Origin: Bacteroidia bacterium
Lineage (GTDB): Bacteria; Bacteroidota; Bacteroidia; J057
Assembly: GCA_019695295.1 (NCBI GenBank)
Contig: JAIBAH010000004.1
Span: 37,876-101,875, forward strand
Length of the DNA stretch: 64,000 nucleotides
Direction: 5' to 3'
The position numbers and the translations under genes are program-made. A model generated the notes under the pieces. It did no database searches, was not told the origin of the DNA, and saw only the letters and a program-made list of their open reading frames with translations. Positions 39,381 through 48,764 of this stretch are shown one piece after another (the stretch's first letter is position 1; each line of letters begins with the position of its first letter).

Positions 39381-39422
39381 CTGCTACCGGAAAATTTCTG
39401 TATTTCCGGTAGCAGTTTTTTT
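39381..39422 (+). terminator. Intrinsic terminator of aspS
   Basis: CTGCTACCGGAAA (39381-39393) pairs perfectly with TTTCCGGTAGCAG (39403-39415), followed by a run of seven T. Confidence 0.88.
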
Positions 39423-39454
39423 GTGAAATATTTTTAGTTGATTGATAAAACCAC

Positions 39455-39462
39455 TATATTTG
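39455..39462 (+). promoter_or_regulatory. Bacteroidota -7 box TATATTTG
   Basis: Exact TAnnTTTG match 59 bases before the DUF5995 gene, placed directly after the aspS terminator. Confidence 0.55.
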
Positions 39463-39520
39463 ACACTCTTTTGAACGTCAACTATCATTTTAGATTATTT
39501 AACCTGTACTCTTACAAAAT

Positions 39521-40213
39521 ATGTCCATGGATATCACCCTTCAAAAAATGGAGTACCTGATTGCTCTCTGGAAATTCCGCAATGATAAGCGGCACATTTT
39601 TCTGAGTTGCTATCAGCGAATGACCCAAAGTATGATAAAATCCATAGAAAACGGGGAATTTGAAGACCCTGAATGGGTAATTGTTTTACTCAATCATTTT
39701 GCGGAATATTACTTCAGAGCCCTGACTTTGTATGAAGCCGGAGAAACTCACACTCCTTTGGTGTGGAAAGCAGTACACGAAACTGCGTTGAAAGAAAATC
39801 CCGGTGTTTTACAATTACTTGCTACCGGAATCAATGCCCACATTAATTATGATCTGGTTTTTGTACTGGTAGATTTGCTTGCAAAAGAGTGGAGTAAAAT
39901 GTCTGACACTCAAAAATCTATCCGGTATAAGGATTATATTCATGTAAATCAGGTCATTGCAGCTACGATTGACCAGGTTCAGGATGAAGTAGTGGAAATC
40001 AATGTGCCTGTGTGGGGGGTTATGGATACGCTGATGGGAAGATTAGACGAAAAACTAGCCTCTTTACTCATAAACCGCTGGAGGTCAGAAGTATGGGATG
40101 ACGCACTATCCATAATAAGTACTCAATCCGAGGCAGAAAAAGCAAGATTACACTCCGGCATTCAGCAAAAAGTATTGCAGCGCACTCACTATATTCTGCT
40201 GAAAAACTTCTGA
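39521..40213 (+). CDS. DUF5995 family protein
   Basis: The 230-residue protein has no signal peptide or TM helix and is predominantly helical. The composition and segments LLNHFAEYYFRALTLYE and GVLQLLATGINAHINYDL match what I know of the DUF5995 family, whose function is undetermined. MSMDITLQKMEYL is the first start after the -7 box; the second Met, two codons on, is an alternative. It is monocistronic and ends at a terminator shared with the convergent SPOR gene. Confidence 0.8.
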   Translation: MSMDITLQKMEYLIALWKFRNDKRHIFLSCYQRMTQSMIKSIENGEFEDPEWVIVLLNHFAEYYFRALTLYEAGETHTPLVWKAVHETALKENPGVLQLLATGINAHINYDLVFVLVDLLAKEWSKMSDTQKSIRYKDYIHVNQVIAATIDQVQDEVVEINVPVWGVMDTLMGRLDEKLASLLINRWRSEVWDDALSIISTQSEAEKARLHSGIQQKVLQRTHYILLKNF

Positions 40214-40243
40214 GTGAAAGATTTCATAGTGAGGGAAAAGAAT

Positions 40244-40284
40244 AAAAGGTGTACCGAAAAAAAAATCATTCCGGTACACCTTTT
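40244..40284. terminator. Bidirectional intrinsic terminator
   Basis: AAAAGGTGTACCG (40244-40256) pairs perfectly with CGGTACACCTTTT (40272-40284). The A/T runs at both ends let it act for the converging genes 39521-40213 and 40310-41038. Confidence 0.85.
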
Positions 40285-40309
40285 ATATTTCGGACTAAAA
40301 AATCAACGA

Positions 40310-41038
40310 TTAATTTTCCTTTGGAGCATCCTGAGGAGCGGGAGCAGGTGCAGGAACGGGTTGAAGCGCACCGCCGGAAGATTGCTTCTGCAGATAGGTA
40401 TTGGCTTCTGCAAATGTAACCCTTACTCCGTCAATATAAGGAACAGCCCATGCGTCCTTGATTCCTAATTTTTTCAGTTCCTCAGCAAATGCTTCTGCCT
40501 CAGGCTGAGTTCTGAAATTACCCACAAGATATTTATTAAAGCCGTCCGCCTTTTCATGAACGAAATCTTCGCCGGATTTAGGAGGATTTTGCATTTCATG
40601 TGTAATAAAAGCACCAATCTGAGTTCTGAAAACCAAACCCAGCTTTGTACCCATTTGAGCAACCTTTTTCTCCCCTTTCAGGGCAATTTCCATTTTATCC
40701 AGTTTTTTCTGAACCTGCTGCTTTTCAGCCTGCAACTGAATCGTCTCCCATTTCAAACTGTCAATAATACCTGTTAAGCCATTGGAAGCGTCAGAAGTAG
40801 TAGCGTATTCAGCCTGAAGCTGAAGTAATTGGTTTTTCAGTCCGTTAATCTGTGACTGATAGCTTTCCATATCCTGTTTTAAATTAAGAGGCTGTTTTAC
40901 ATACGCTTTTGCGGTTTTTTTCCATTTCTTTGCCTCCTCCTTGTCCTTGGTCGTTTTCTTTTGAGCAAAAACACTGCCTGCCCCCAATATAAAACAGAAT
41001 AACAGAATTAAGGAACGATAAATAAGCTGATTTTTCAT
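40310..41038 (-). CDS. Periplasmic coiled-coil protein with SPOR-like domain
   Basis: The 242-residue protein has a signal peptide (MKNQLIYRSLILLFCFILGAG ... FAQ). A long Gln/Lys-rich coiled coil (about 45-130) is followed by a SPOR-type fold: GLVFRTQIGAF, then the KYLVGNFRTQPEAEAFAEEL helix and KDAWAVPYIDGVRVTF. SPOR domains bind denuded peptidoglycan at division sites. The Ala/Pro-rich tail (PVPAPAPAPQ) is probably flexible. It may be a cell-wall-associated protein. Neighbouring genes give no clue, and no exact -7 box is visible in the AT-rich upstream DNA. Confidence 0.82.
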   Translation of the reverse strand: MKNQLIYRSLILLFCFILGAGSVFAQKKTTKDKEEAKKWKKTAKAYVKQPLNLKQDMESYQSQINGLKNQLLQLQAEYATTSDASNGLTGIIDSLKWETIQLQAEKQQVQKKLDKMEIALKGEKKVAQMGTKLGLVFRTQIGAFITHEMQNPPKSGEDFVHEKADGFNKYLVGNFRTQPEAEAFAEELKKLGIKDAWAVPYIDGVRVTFAEANTYLQKQSSGGALQPVPAPAPAPQDAPKEN

Positions 41039-41679
41039 TGTTTGAATACTTGTTAAATAATTAATAGCTTTTTGTATAATTAGTAAGATACTCCTTTTTA
41101 ACTTACTATATAATTAAACGTTTATTTTTTTTATTTGTTTCATTTAATAGATTATCAAATTTAACAACTATATAATAAGCTGGTAAATAGTTTTGTGGAA
41201 AATAAAATACTCATTATTTCTTGATTTTAAATATTATGATAAATCAAAAATAATTTCATTTTCCCTTTGAAACTTCTTCACAACTCAACAAAAATAATGC
41301 CTGAACTAATGCATTAGTGCTTCTTGCTGTAAAACAGGCCTGATATTACATGAAATTCACCCAATAATTGAGGCAATTTGTACCAAAATAATACAAAAAG
41401 TAATATTAAAATCCCATATTTGGATTTTTTTTATATTTCTACTATACAGGATAGACTAAAATATGTATTATTTTTATACACTGAAATACACAATGCATTT
41501 ATATCGCTTCACTTATCTGTTGAAAAGAAATTATTTTATTAATTTTAAAAAAATGTTTATTTCAAATCAGTAAGTTACAAAAATAAGAGGGAATAAAGAA
41601 CCGGAATGCTTTTATTTCTAATATCCACTTCCCCAAAAAAGAACAGTCCCAAAACTACCCGAAAATTCTTTCCCTTATT
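41039..41679. other. Long AT-rich intergenic region between SPOR gene and mdh
   Basis: About 640 bases of AT-rich DNA between divergently transcribed genes. I see no tRNA-like fold, no significant open frame and no repeat beyond simple A/T runs. It may hold the SPOR promoter and upstream elements for mdh. Confidence 0.4.
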
Positions 41680-41712
41680 TTTGGGTTTTCATTTAATTTA
41701 ATATTAATTTTG
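41680..41712 (+). promoter_or_regulatory. mdh promoter (-33 TTTG, -7 TAATTTTG)
   Basis: TTTG at 41680-41683 and TAATTTTG at 41705-41712 are separated by 21 bases. This is the best match to the Bacteroidota promoter consensus in the window. The leader is about 95 bases. Confidence 0.7.
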
Positions 41713-41813
41713 CACCGAATTTAATTTTTCTGAACACATGAGGAAAAATTTAGTTTTATAAAGTGTGAAAAATAAAATCTTAATAAATCCTAATAATTAA
41801 AAAAGTTAACATT

Positions 41814-42749
41814 ATGGCAAAAGTTACAGTAGTAGGAGCCGGTGCAGTAGGCACTACGTGCGCAGACGCATTAGCCCGCAAAGGCTTTTTAAAAGAAGTG
41901 GTTTTGTTGGATATCAAGGAGGGGCTTGCTGAAGGGAAGGCAATGGATATCATGCAGACTTCTGCTCTCTATGGTTTCAATACCATCGTTACCGGTTCTA
42001 CAAGCGACTACAGCAAAACAGCAGGTTCTGACGTTGTTGTGATTACTTCCGGACTTCCCCGCAAACCCGGTATGACAAGAGAGGAGTTAATCTCTGTTAA
42101 TGCAGGTATTGTGAAAACCGTAACTGAAAACATTCTCATGCATTCTCCTAAAGCATTTATTGTCATGATTTCCAATCCTTTGGATACTATGACTTATCTT
42201 GCTTACACTCATTTCAAATTACCCCGTAACCGTATAATCGGAATGGGGGGATTACTGGATAGCTCCCGCTTTAAATATAATCTTTCTCAAACCCTGGGTT
42301 GCTCACCCAATGATTTACATGCAAATGTAATTGGTGGTCATGGGGATACTACTATGATTCCGTTGCCTCGTTTCTCTACCCTGAACGGAATTCCGGTAAC
42401 CCGTTTTATCAGCGAAGATAAAATGAAAGAAATTGTATCTGCTACCATGGTGGGCGGTGCTACCCTTACCAAACTTCTCGGTACTTCTGCATGGTACGCT
42501 CCGGGTGCCGCCGCTGCTACTGTAGTGGAAGCTATCGTTCTGGATCAGAAGAAAACCTTCCCTTGCTGCGTGGCGTTGAAAGGTGAGTACGGTATGAATG
42601 ATATCTGTATCGGCGTTCCGGTTACTTTGGGTAAAAAAGGAGTAGAAAAAATCGTTACGCTTCGCCTCAGCAATGATGAGAAAGAAGCTTTGCAAAAATC
42701 TGCTGACGCAGTAAGAAACATGAATGATGTGCTTAAAACAATGGTTTAA
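41814..42749 (+). CDS. mdh: Malate dehydrogenase
   Basis: This NAD-dependent TCA-cycle enzyme interconverts malate and oxaloacetate. The 311-residue protein is of the LDH-like MDH type: the NAD loop VGAGAVGTTCA at 6-16, the SGLPRKPGMTREELI mobile loop with substrate-binding arginines, the ISNPLD motif, GGLLDSSRF, and the catalytic His in VIGGHGDTTMIP. Length and motifs are complete. It is monocistronic, with a strong promoter and a terminator shared with the converging cargo gene. Confidence 0.96.
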   Translation: MAKVTVVGAGAVGTTCADALARKGFLKEVVLLDIKEGLAEGKAMDIMQTSALYGFNTIVTGSTSDYSKTAGSDVVVITSGLPRKPGMTREELISVNAGIVKTVTENILMHSPKAFIVMISNPLDTMTYLAYTHFKLPRNRIIGMGGLLDSSRFKYNLSQTLGCSPNDLHANVIGGHGDTTMIPLPRFSTLNGIPVTRFISEDKMKEIVSATMVGGATLTKLLGTSAWYAPGAAAATVVEAIVLDQKKTFPCCVALKGEYGMNDICIGVPVTLGKKGVEKIVTLRLSNDEKEALQKSADAVRNMNDVLKTMV

Positions 42750-42815
42750 TCCATTGAATCAATAATCTGAGGATTTCTGACAGAATCATAATCACAGAAC
42801 TACTCAGCAATCCAT

Positions 42816-42850
42816 AAAAAGAGGCTGCCCTTTCGGACAGCCTCTTTTTT
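42816..42850. terminator. Bidirectional intrinsic terminator
   Basis: AAAAAGAGGCTG pairs with CAGCCTCTTTTT around a 10-base loop. It lies between mdh (ends 42749) and the convergent gene ending at 42872, with T-runs on both strands. Confidence 0.85.
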
Positions 42851-42871
42851 ATTGAACGTATGTTTTCAGAG

Positions 42872-45800
42872 TTAGTTTTTCACCACCTTTGCACTTCCTG
42901 CAAAGTTGCCGTCTTTACTAAACTGTATTGTATAAATTCCGTCAGACCAATCCGCTGTACGCACTTCGAGTTGCTGGGATGTCATTTGATTTTCATACAT
43001 CAGCTGCCCTACGGTATTGTAGATTCTTACAGTGTAATCAATGGATTTTACATTTTCGTCTGCTACAATCTGAAGATAGTCCATTACCGGATTAGGAAGA
43101 ATAGTAACAGGAACGATAAACTGTCCGCTTCCGATAGAAACGAGTTCTACGCTTTGAGGGGCAGAGCAGGAAGTACAACCCTGAGCGTTCGTTACACATA
43201 CATGATAGCTGCCGCTGGTAGTTGCAGTATAGTTCATTCCGGTTGCTCCGTTGATAGGGTTACCGTTCAGATACCACTGATTTCCGGCTCCTGCACTGGA
43301 AGAAAGCACCCCGGTACTGGTATTTACAGTAAAGGTAGGTACCGCAGGCACCGGATTCACCGTTACAGTGATATTATCCGTATCAGAACAACCGTTTGCA
43401 TCAATTGAAGTAAAGGTATAGGTGGTAGTAACCACAGGTGTTACAGACTGAGTAGCTCCGTTCACTCCATTATTCCAGGAGAAAGTATAAGGTGCTCCGC
43501 CGCCTGTAGCAGTACCGCTCAGATTGGCACTTGCCCCCTCACAAATGGAAACATCAGCCCCTGCATTGGCAACCGGTGCCTGGTTCACAGTGATGGTTAC
43601 GTTATCACTACCGGAGCAGAGATTACCGTCGGTAACTGTTAAAGTATAGGTGGTAGTTGTGGCAGGAGATACGGTTTGAGTTGGACTGGTGTTGTTATTG
43701 CTCCAGGAATAAGTAAAGGTACCTGTACCACCTTGTCCTGAACCGCTAAGCTGAGCAGAAGAGCCTGCACAAATATCGTCATCCTGTCCGGCATTTGCAG
43801 TTGGGATGGCATTTACGGTAACCACAACGTCATCTGTATCACTACAACCGTTATTGTCTGTAACCGTTACTGTATAAGTAGTAGTGGTAGCAGGATTAAC
43901 AGTAGCACTGGAACCGGAAGTTCCGTTACTCCATGAATAGGAATAATTTGTTCCTCCACCCGAAGCGGATGCATTCAGGTTAGCAGAAGCACCGTTACAG
44001 ATTGAAGCATCCTGACCTGCACTGGCAGTAGGAGGAGTGTAGAGCGCAATCATCACCGAGTCGCTGTCAGAACAACCAGCCGCATTGATTACGGTCACAC
44101 AATACATACCTGACATGGTTGCAGTGACAGTTTGAGTGGTAGAACCATTACACCATAAATAAGAACTACCGGGGTTTCCTGCGTTCAGCGTTACCGGACT
44201 GGTATTACAGTTACTTACATCCGGTCCCAGATTTACAACCGGAGCAGGAGCAACCGTTACTAAAACAGCATCCGTTGCTACAGTACCACATTCATCAGAA
44301 ACGGTCAGTGTATAGGTGGTAGTGGTAGCCGGGCTTGCAGTTGGGTTCAGGATATTCGGATTACTCAGACCTGTAGCAGGCGACCACTGATAAGTATAGG
44401 GGTTTCCACCTGAATTTACTACACCGAAAGCACTGATTTCCATCAGTCCACCTACACCTAAATCGCCCAGGAATGTGGTTAATCCGGTATTAAGATCTGC
44501 ACTTCTTAACTCTCCGGCTGAGGTAGCATTGTTGTAGGCTGCAAGATACAGCACCCCTGTGACCGGATCAAAGTCTGCATCCTGAATATAGTTGGCATCA
44601 AAACCGATAGGGCCAATCAGGGTAGCTGCACCAGTTGTAAGATTTACAGAATATAAATTATCTGTAACGATGTCCATAGTATAGCCTTGTCCCGAATTGT
44701 TGATAGCCAGCCATATTGCCCCTGCAACCCCACTAATTGAACCCACCTGAGTTACAGCACCGGTGGAAGGGTTAACTGTATAAAGAACAGAGGTAGCAAT
44801 ATCAGTAGAGGTAGCATAAAGCGTATTATTTGTACTATTCCATGCAAGTCCTGTCCATGCCTGATTAAGTCCAACCGGCGCAGCCGCACCAATTAAAGTG
44901 GAGGTTCCGCTGACAGTATCTATTGAAATGAGTGCATTATTTGTATAGTCCAGTGCTAAAAAACCATTGGGGGTAAAGTCTCCGGCAAAAACATCGAGTG
45001 TTAACCCTGCACCGATGGGTGTTGTGGCGGTAGGGTCAGAAATAGGAAACTTCACAAAATCGCCGGTAAGAGCGTCAAAACCATATCCGGTAATACTACC
45101 ATCAAAGGGATTTCCGCCTGTTGCCGGACTACCGCCGATAGAAACCGGAGCACCTCCGGCACAGACCGTCTGATCTGCTCCTGCATCTGCAGTCAGAGCA
45201 GTAGTTCCCGGAATAGTTACAGTTGAGGTAGCAGAAACCGTTCCGCATCCATCGGTAATTGTCACGTCGAACTGTCCGGGTAAAGCATTAATGGCGTTTG
45301 TAGTGGCTCCGGTTGACCATGAATAAGTGAATGGTGGCCACCCTGCAGCAACCGCAACCGCTGTACCCAATCCGCCGGGGCAATCAGGGGCTATTCCTGT
45401 GGTTGTTACAGCAGGAGTAGGGGCTGTAAGCGGAGAAATGAATATCTCAACCAGTCCGGTATCTGCCTGATAGCCATCCACTAAAAGATAGTAGGTAGCA
45501 CCAGGAGTAAGACAACCCAAGGTCAGGTTAGAGGCATAAGCAGTACATCCTGTACCATCGTCATTTGCACCGATATAGCTAAAGGTAGTATAGTCATTAC
45601 AGTTGGTGGCTGAATATACTGCAAGCTGAGTATCGAAATTTGTACCCGCGTTGCAGGCATCTATTTCTACAAATCCGGAAGCAGGGGCTACAAAAGTAAA
45701 CCATATTGAGGTTTCGATGCCGGTATCACACCACCCGGTAAGGCAGCTTGTAAGCGGAGGAGTGATAGCCGTTTCCCCTGCATCCACCGTTGCGCCGCCA

Positions 45801-46312
45801 TTGCCATAAATATAACTGGTGTTGAAAGCCAAAGGTACTGCATTGCAGGGTAAATCGTTACCAGGAGCCACAGCAGGACCACTGACGAGGGTAATATCCA
45901 CCTCTGAACAACCTCCTGTACCACCCAAACATCCCAGTTCAGTAACCACAAGTTCATAATCACCCGATACCGTGGGGGTAAAGAGAATCCCTGAAGACAA
46001 TCCGCAGTAATCATCGTTATAATCAATAATGTTCAGCTGCCCTGCGTCCCAAAGGGTTAATTCAGAATCAAAGGTGCCGTAATTACAGTTATCGAACAAA
46101 TAGGTATTTCCGGCAACTAAGCCTGTAACAGTAACTGCATCACCGGTTGAAATGCAGGAAGTAGTATTTACGCTGCTTATTACGGTCGGTGCTGAATAAA
46201 CCCCAACCATATTACCAAAGCACTGGGCCTGAACTGTACCTGATGTATTCAGCATAAGTCCTGTAAGGACAAATATGCTGAAAATCGTTTGAAGGATTGT
46301 ATTTTTTTTCAT
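42872..46312 (-). CDS. T9SS cargo with Ig/PKD-like repeats and a nested propeller-like domain
   Basis: The 1,146-residue secreted protein has a signal peptide ending near GTVQAQ and two N-terminal beta-sandwich modules of PPC-like character (GTFDSELTLWDAG, GTNFDTQLAVYSATNC). A run of Ig/PKD-like repeats follows, each with a pattern like AGxDxxICxGxSAxL ... YTYSW ... TTTYTxTVTD. The C-terminus is a T9SS type A sorting domain (VTILPNPVMDYLQIV ... WSDGIYTIQF). In one repeat the sequence breaks after SPATGGNP and resumes ~232 residues later at GGNPYTYQW. The insert has propeller-like strands (LYTVNPSTGAVTQVG, LYSVNLTTGAATLIG). A structural or adhesive surface role is likely. It is cotranscribed with the 46337-46750 gene, 24 bases upstream. 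Confidence 0.9.
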   Translation of the reverse strand: MKKNTILQTIFSIFVLTGLMLNTSGTVQAQCFGNMVGVYSAPTVISSVNTTSCISTGDAVTVTGLVAGNTYLFDNCNYGTFDSELTLWDAGQLNIIDYNDDYCGLSSGILFTPTVSGDYELVVTELGCLGGTGGCSEVDITLVSGPAVAPGNDLPCNAVPLAFNTSYIYGNGGATVDAGETAITPPLTSCLTGWCDTGIETSIWFTFVAPASGFVEIDACNAGTNFDTQLAVYSATNCNDYTTFSYIGANDDGTGCTAYASNLTLGCLTPGATYYLLVDGYQADTGLVEIFISPLTAPTPAVTTTGIAPDCPGGLGTAVAVAAGWPPFTYSWSTGATTNAINALPGQFDVTITDGCGTVSATSTVTIPGTTALTADAGADQTVCAGGAPVSIGGSPATGGNPFDGSITGYGFDALTGDFVKFPISDPTATTPIGAGLTLDVFAGDFTPNGFLALDYTNNALISIDTVSGTSTLIGAAAPVGLNQAWTGLAWNSTNNTLYATSTDIATSVLYTVNPSTGAVTQVGSISGVAGAIWLAINNSGQGYTMDIVTDNLYSVNLTTGAATLIGPIGFDANYIQDADFDPVTGVLYLAAYNNATSAGELRSADLNTGLTTFLGDLGVGGLMEISAFGVVNSGGNPYTYQWSPATGLSNPNILNPTASPATTTTYTLTVSDECGTVATDAVLVTVAPAPVVNLGPDVSNCNTSPVTLNAGNPGSSYLWCNGSTTQTVTATMSGMYCVTVINAAGCSDSDSVMIALYTPPTASAGQDASICNGASANLNASASGGGTNYSYSWSNGTSGSSATVNPATTTTYTVTVTDNNGCSDTDDVVVTVNAIPTANAGQDDDICAGSSAQLSGSGQGGTGTFTYSWSNNNTSPTQTVSPATTTTYTLTVTDGNLCSGSDNVTITVNQAPVANAGADVSICEGASANLSGTATGGGAPYTFSWNNGVNGATQSVTPVVTTTYTFTSIDANGCSDTDNITVTVNPVPAVPTFTVNTSTGVLSSSAGAGNQWYLNGNPINGATGMNYTATTSGSYHVCVTNAQGCTSCSAPQSVELVSIGSGQFIVPVTILPNPVMDYLQIVADENVKSIDYTVRIYNTVGQLMYENQMTSQQLEVRTADWSDGIYTIQFSKDGNFAGSAKVVKN

Positions 46313-46336
46313 TTTCTTCGTTTGATGATTTGAGGG

Positions 46337-46750
46337 TTATTTTTTACTTTGTTGATTCAGAATCGCCTGATACCTTTGAGGATTGTTGTTAATCCATTCC
46401 ATTTTCAGTCTTTTCATTTCTGCTGCATCCTGTTGCTTATTGCCGGTAAGGACATAAAGCGGATACGTCTGATCGAGTTCATACAGTCCTTTTGAAACAA
46501 AGGGAGAATTTAACAGTTGTTTTTGAGCTGCTTTCATGTCAAAAGCAGGATTGTTCTGGTTCTTTTGAACAGATTCCAGCAAAAGAACTGCATTTTCTCT
46601 TGTTTGTTTCGCGTTGTAATAGTTTTTAGCAGGCTGATGATTTACCGGAGGCTTTCCTGCGGACGCTCCCCTGGCACTCTGTGCCGAAAGTTCAGTCCCC
46701 ATAAACAGTACTACTCCCATAATAAACCACTTTAACATTTTTCGATTCAT
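46337..46750 (-). CDS. Small secreted protein of unknown function
   Basis: The 137-residue protein has a signal peptide (MNRKMLKWFIMGVVLFMGTELSAQ). The mature part is basic and Gln/Asn-rich (YNAKQTRENAVLLLESVQKNQ, MKRLKMEWINNNPQRYQAIL), helical in appearance, with no cysteines and no motif I recognise. It ends 24 bases before the start of the large T9SS cargo on the same strand, so it may be the first gene of a two-gene operon. A TATTTTTG box stands upstream at 46799-46806. Confidence 0.75.
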   Translation of the reverse strand: MNRKMLKWFIMGVVLFMGTELSAQSARGASAGKPPVNHQPAKNYYNAKQTRENAVLLLESVQKNQNNPAFDMKAAQKQLLNSPFVSKGLYELDQTYPLYVLTGNKQQDAAEMKRLKMEWINNNPQRYQAILNQQSKK

Positions 46751-46798
46751 AAAAAATAAATTTAAGTGAATAAAAGATTAATTAATATAATTTCGCTG

Positions 46799-46806
46799 CA
46801 AAAATA
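46799..46806 (-). promoter_or_regulatory. Bacteroidota -7 box TATTTTTG (minus strand)
   Basis: Exact TAnnTTTG match about 50 bases before the 46750 start; probably drives both the small protein and the 1,146-residue cargo. Confidence 0.55.
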
Positions 46807-46919
46807 GGCATTTTTCACTGAAATAAAAAATGATGCAGGTCATATTCAGAATAAAATTTTAAAAATTGCCTTTATTTGTCCGGAGATTAACAAGGGAGGA
46901 GAAGTAAATATTCAGGCAC

Positions 46920-47525
46920 TCATTTCACCGCCACTGCCCAGGGCCTCGGGAAAAACCTCCATTTTCCGGAAACATATACAAACATATCGTAGGCACTGCC
47001 GGTATGCTTGCCGGGTTGTACATATTTAAAACGATAGTATTTCAGGTCAGGGTTAAACTCATCCGCAATTTCTTTATATCCCCCCGGAAAATAGACTGCT
47101 TCATGAATATACTTTTTAAAATCATCCTGACTTGCCTCCCATAACAGAATTTCGGATTGTCCCTCCAGATTTGGCTGAATAACGATGGAGCTTCCGTGAT
47201 ACAGTTTTTTATGATACAGGTATATTTTCTCTGCAAAATCCTGATTTATAAATACTTCGTAGTAATCTGATTTATCCGGCCTAAGTTGTTTACTGAATTT
47301 CAGCCGGGTTTTGTAGTTCATGGAAGAAAAAAGCTCTATCAGTTCTGTAAGTCCTTCTTTGTTTCCCACAAAAGCGCTCATATCCGGCAAAGGCTCTTTC
47401 CCCTGAGAATATGCTCCGGAAATACTTCCCACCGGTCCCAAAATCAAAAGCAAAATTAAAGAAAGTATTCTCTGCTGATAATTTTTCCGGAAACCCACCC
47501 ATAAAATACGCTGTTGCATTAACAT
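46920..47525 (-). CDS. Secreted or periplasmic protein of unknown function
   Basis: The 201-residue protein carries an N-terminal hydrophobic signal (ILSLILLLILGPVGSISGAYSQ) preceded by a rather long basic n-region. A later in-frame start cannot be excluded. The mature part is a mixed alpha/beta domain (YYEVFINQDFAEKIYLYHKKL, SSIVIQPNLEGQSEILLWE, LKYYRFKYVQPGKHTGSAYD) without recognised motifs. A TATTTTTG box at 47555-47562 supports it as a separate transcription unit. It is divergent from the methyltransferase gene. Confidence 0.7.
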   Translation of the reverse strand: MLMQQRILWVGFRKNYQQRILSLILLLILGPVGSISGAYSQGKEPLPDMSAFVGNKEGLTELIELFSSMNYKTRLKFSKQLRPDKSDYYEVFINQDFAEKIYLYHKKLYHGSSIVIQPNLEGQSEILLWEASQDDFKKYIHEAVYFPGGYKEIADEFNPDLKYYRFKYVQPGKHTGSAYDMFVYVSGKWRFFPRPWAVAVK

Positions 47526-47554
47526 AATCGAATAATCAAACCAGTAATTTTGTA

Positions 47555-47562
47555 CAAAAATA
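47555..47562 (-). promoter_or_regulatory. Bacteroidota -7 box TATTTTTG (minus strand)
   Basis: Exact match to TAnnTTTG 30 bases before the 47525 start. Confidence 0.55.
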
Positions 47563-47631
47563 CATTATTTTACTTTTTTATGCTAACTTTACACGATAAA
47601 TTTTCATTTCATTATTTTTTCCAGTATAAAT

Positions 47632-48441
47632 ATGAATTCTGTTCCGGACGATTATCTCCAAAAAAACAAAGAAGCCTGGAATCAAAAGGCTATGTATCAC
47701 TTTGACTCTGAATTTTATGATGTGCCGGGATTCCTGAACGGGAAAAACAGCCTGAGAGAAATAGAACTTGCCCTTCTGGGAGAGATAAAAGATAAATCCA
47801 TTCTTCATTTACAATGTCATTTCGGACAAGACAGCCTTAGTCTGTCAAGAATGGGAGCAAAGGTTACCGGTGTGGATTTTTCTGAAAATGCGATTGAATA
47901 TGCCCGGATTTTAGCCCGGGAAGCAGGCGTTGAAGCTACTTTTGTACTCACAGACGTATATCAAACGCCGGATTTCATTTCAGAAAAATTCGACATTATT
48001 TTTACTACTTACGGAACGATTGGGTGGCTGCCTGATTTAGGGCGATGGGCTGACGTAATCGCTGCAATGCTCAAACCCGGAGGGAAACTGATTTTTGTGG
48101 AATTTCATCCTGTAGTATGGATGCTTGACAGTAAGTTCCGGGAAATACATTATTCCTACTTCAACGAAACCCCGATTAAAGAGCTGGAAAAAGGAACGTA
48201 TGCAGATGAGTCCGCTCCCATTGAGACAGAGACCATCTCTTTTAACCACAGCCTGAGTGATGTAATCAACAGCCTGATTCAGAGCGGAATGCATATTGAC
48301 CAGATGAATGAATATGCCTATTCACCCTATCCTTGTTTTCCGGGTATGATAGAAACCGGGCCTGACCGGTATATCTTTGAGCATTTTGGCACAAAACTCC
48401 CGCTTGTATATGCAATCCTTGCACACCGTACAGAAAGTTAG
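47632..48441 (+). CDS. Class I SAM-dependent methyltransferase
   Basis: The 269-residue cytoplasmic protein has a Rossmann methyltransferase fold: motif I ILHLQCHFGQDSLSLSRMG, motif II VTGVDFSENAIEYAR, then VLTDVYQTP, the FDIIFTTYGTIGWLPDL segment and LKPGGKLIFVEFHP. The first glycine-rich loop reads HLQCHFGQD instead of the classic DxGxGxG, which is typical of one subfamily annotated only as class I methyltransferase. The substrate is unknown. It converges with the DUF952 gene; their stop codons overlap by four bases. Confidence 0.87.
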   Translation: MNSVPDDYLQKNKEAWNQKAMYHFDSEFYDVPGFLNGKNSLREIELALLGEIKDKSILHLQCHFGQDSLSLSRMGAKVTGVDFSENAIEYARILAREAGVEATFVLTDVYQTPDFISEKFDIIFTTYGTIGWLPDLGRWADVIAAMLKPGGKLIFVEFHPVVWMLDSKFREIHYSYFNETPIKELEKGTYADESAPIETETISFNHSLSDVINSLIQSGMHIDQMNEYAYSPYPCFPGMIETGPDRYIFEHFGTKLPLVYAILAHRTES

Positions 48442-48764
48442 TCGGAAGACTCCCATTCTCCTGCTGCGTTTTTAATCCAGATTTGTTGATTATGAAAGGC
48501 TTCTATTTTGATATTTCCATAAATATGAGGATAAAGCCCGCCATTGGAAGCCGTTTCCCACCTGAGTTGAGCAGCTACTCTTTTTTCAAGAATCTCAAGG
48601 ACAATGACTTCTTCATATTCTCCGAAATACCGTTTCAGGGTGTCGGGAAGTTGTTCGGCGGTGGAGCAGTGAATGAAACCTTCTTCCACTACTGAAGGGT
48701 GCTTATATACATTATATAATAGTGCATACTCCCACAATGCTTTTGTTGTAATATGATAAATCAT
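48438..48764 (-). CDS. DUF952 domain-containing protein
   Basis: The 108-residue protein matches the DUF952 family: IYHITTKALWEYA at the start, EEGFIHCSTAEQLPDTLKRYF, VIVLEI and GGLYPHIYGNI with conserved HIY. Some members are related in fold to ADP-ribose-binding or ADP-ribosyltransferase-like enzymes, but no activity is established. Its last four bases overlap the stop of the convergent methyltransferase gene, so antisense reading is likely. Confidence 0.88.
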   Translation of the reverse strand: MIYHITTKALWEYALLYNVYKHPSVVEEGFIHCSTAEQLPDTLKRYFGEYEEVIVLEILEKRVAAQLRWETASNGGLYPHIYGNIKIEAFHNQQIWIKNAAGEWESSD

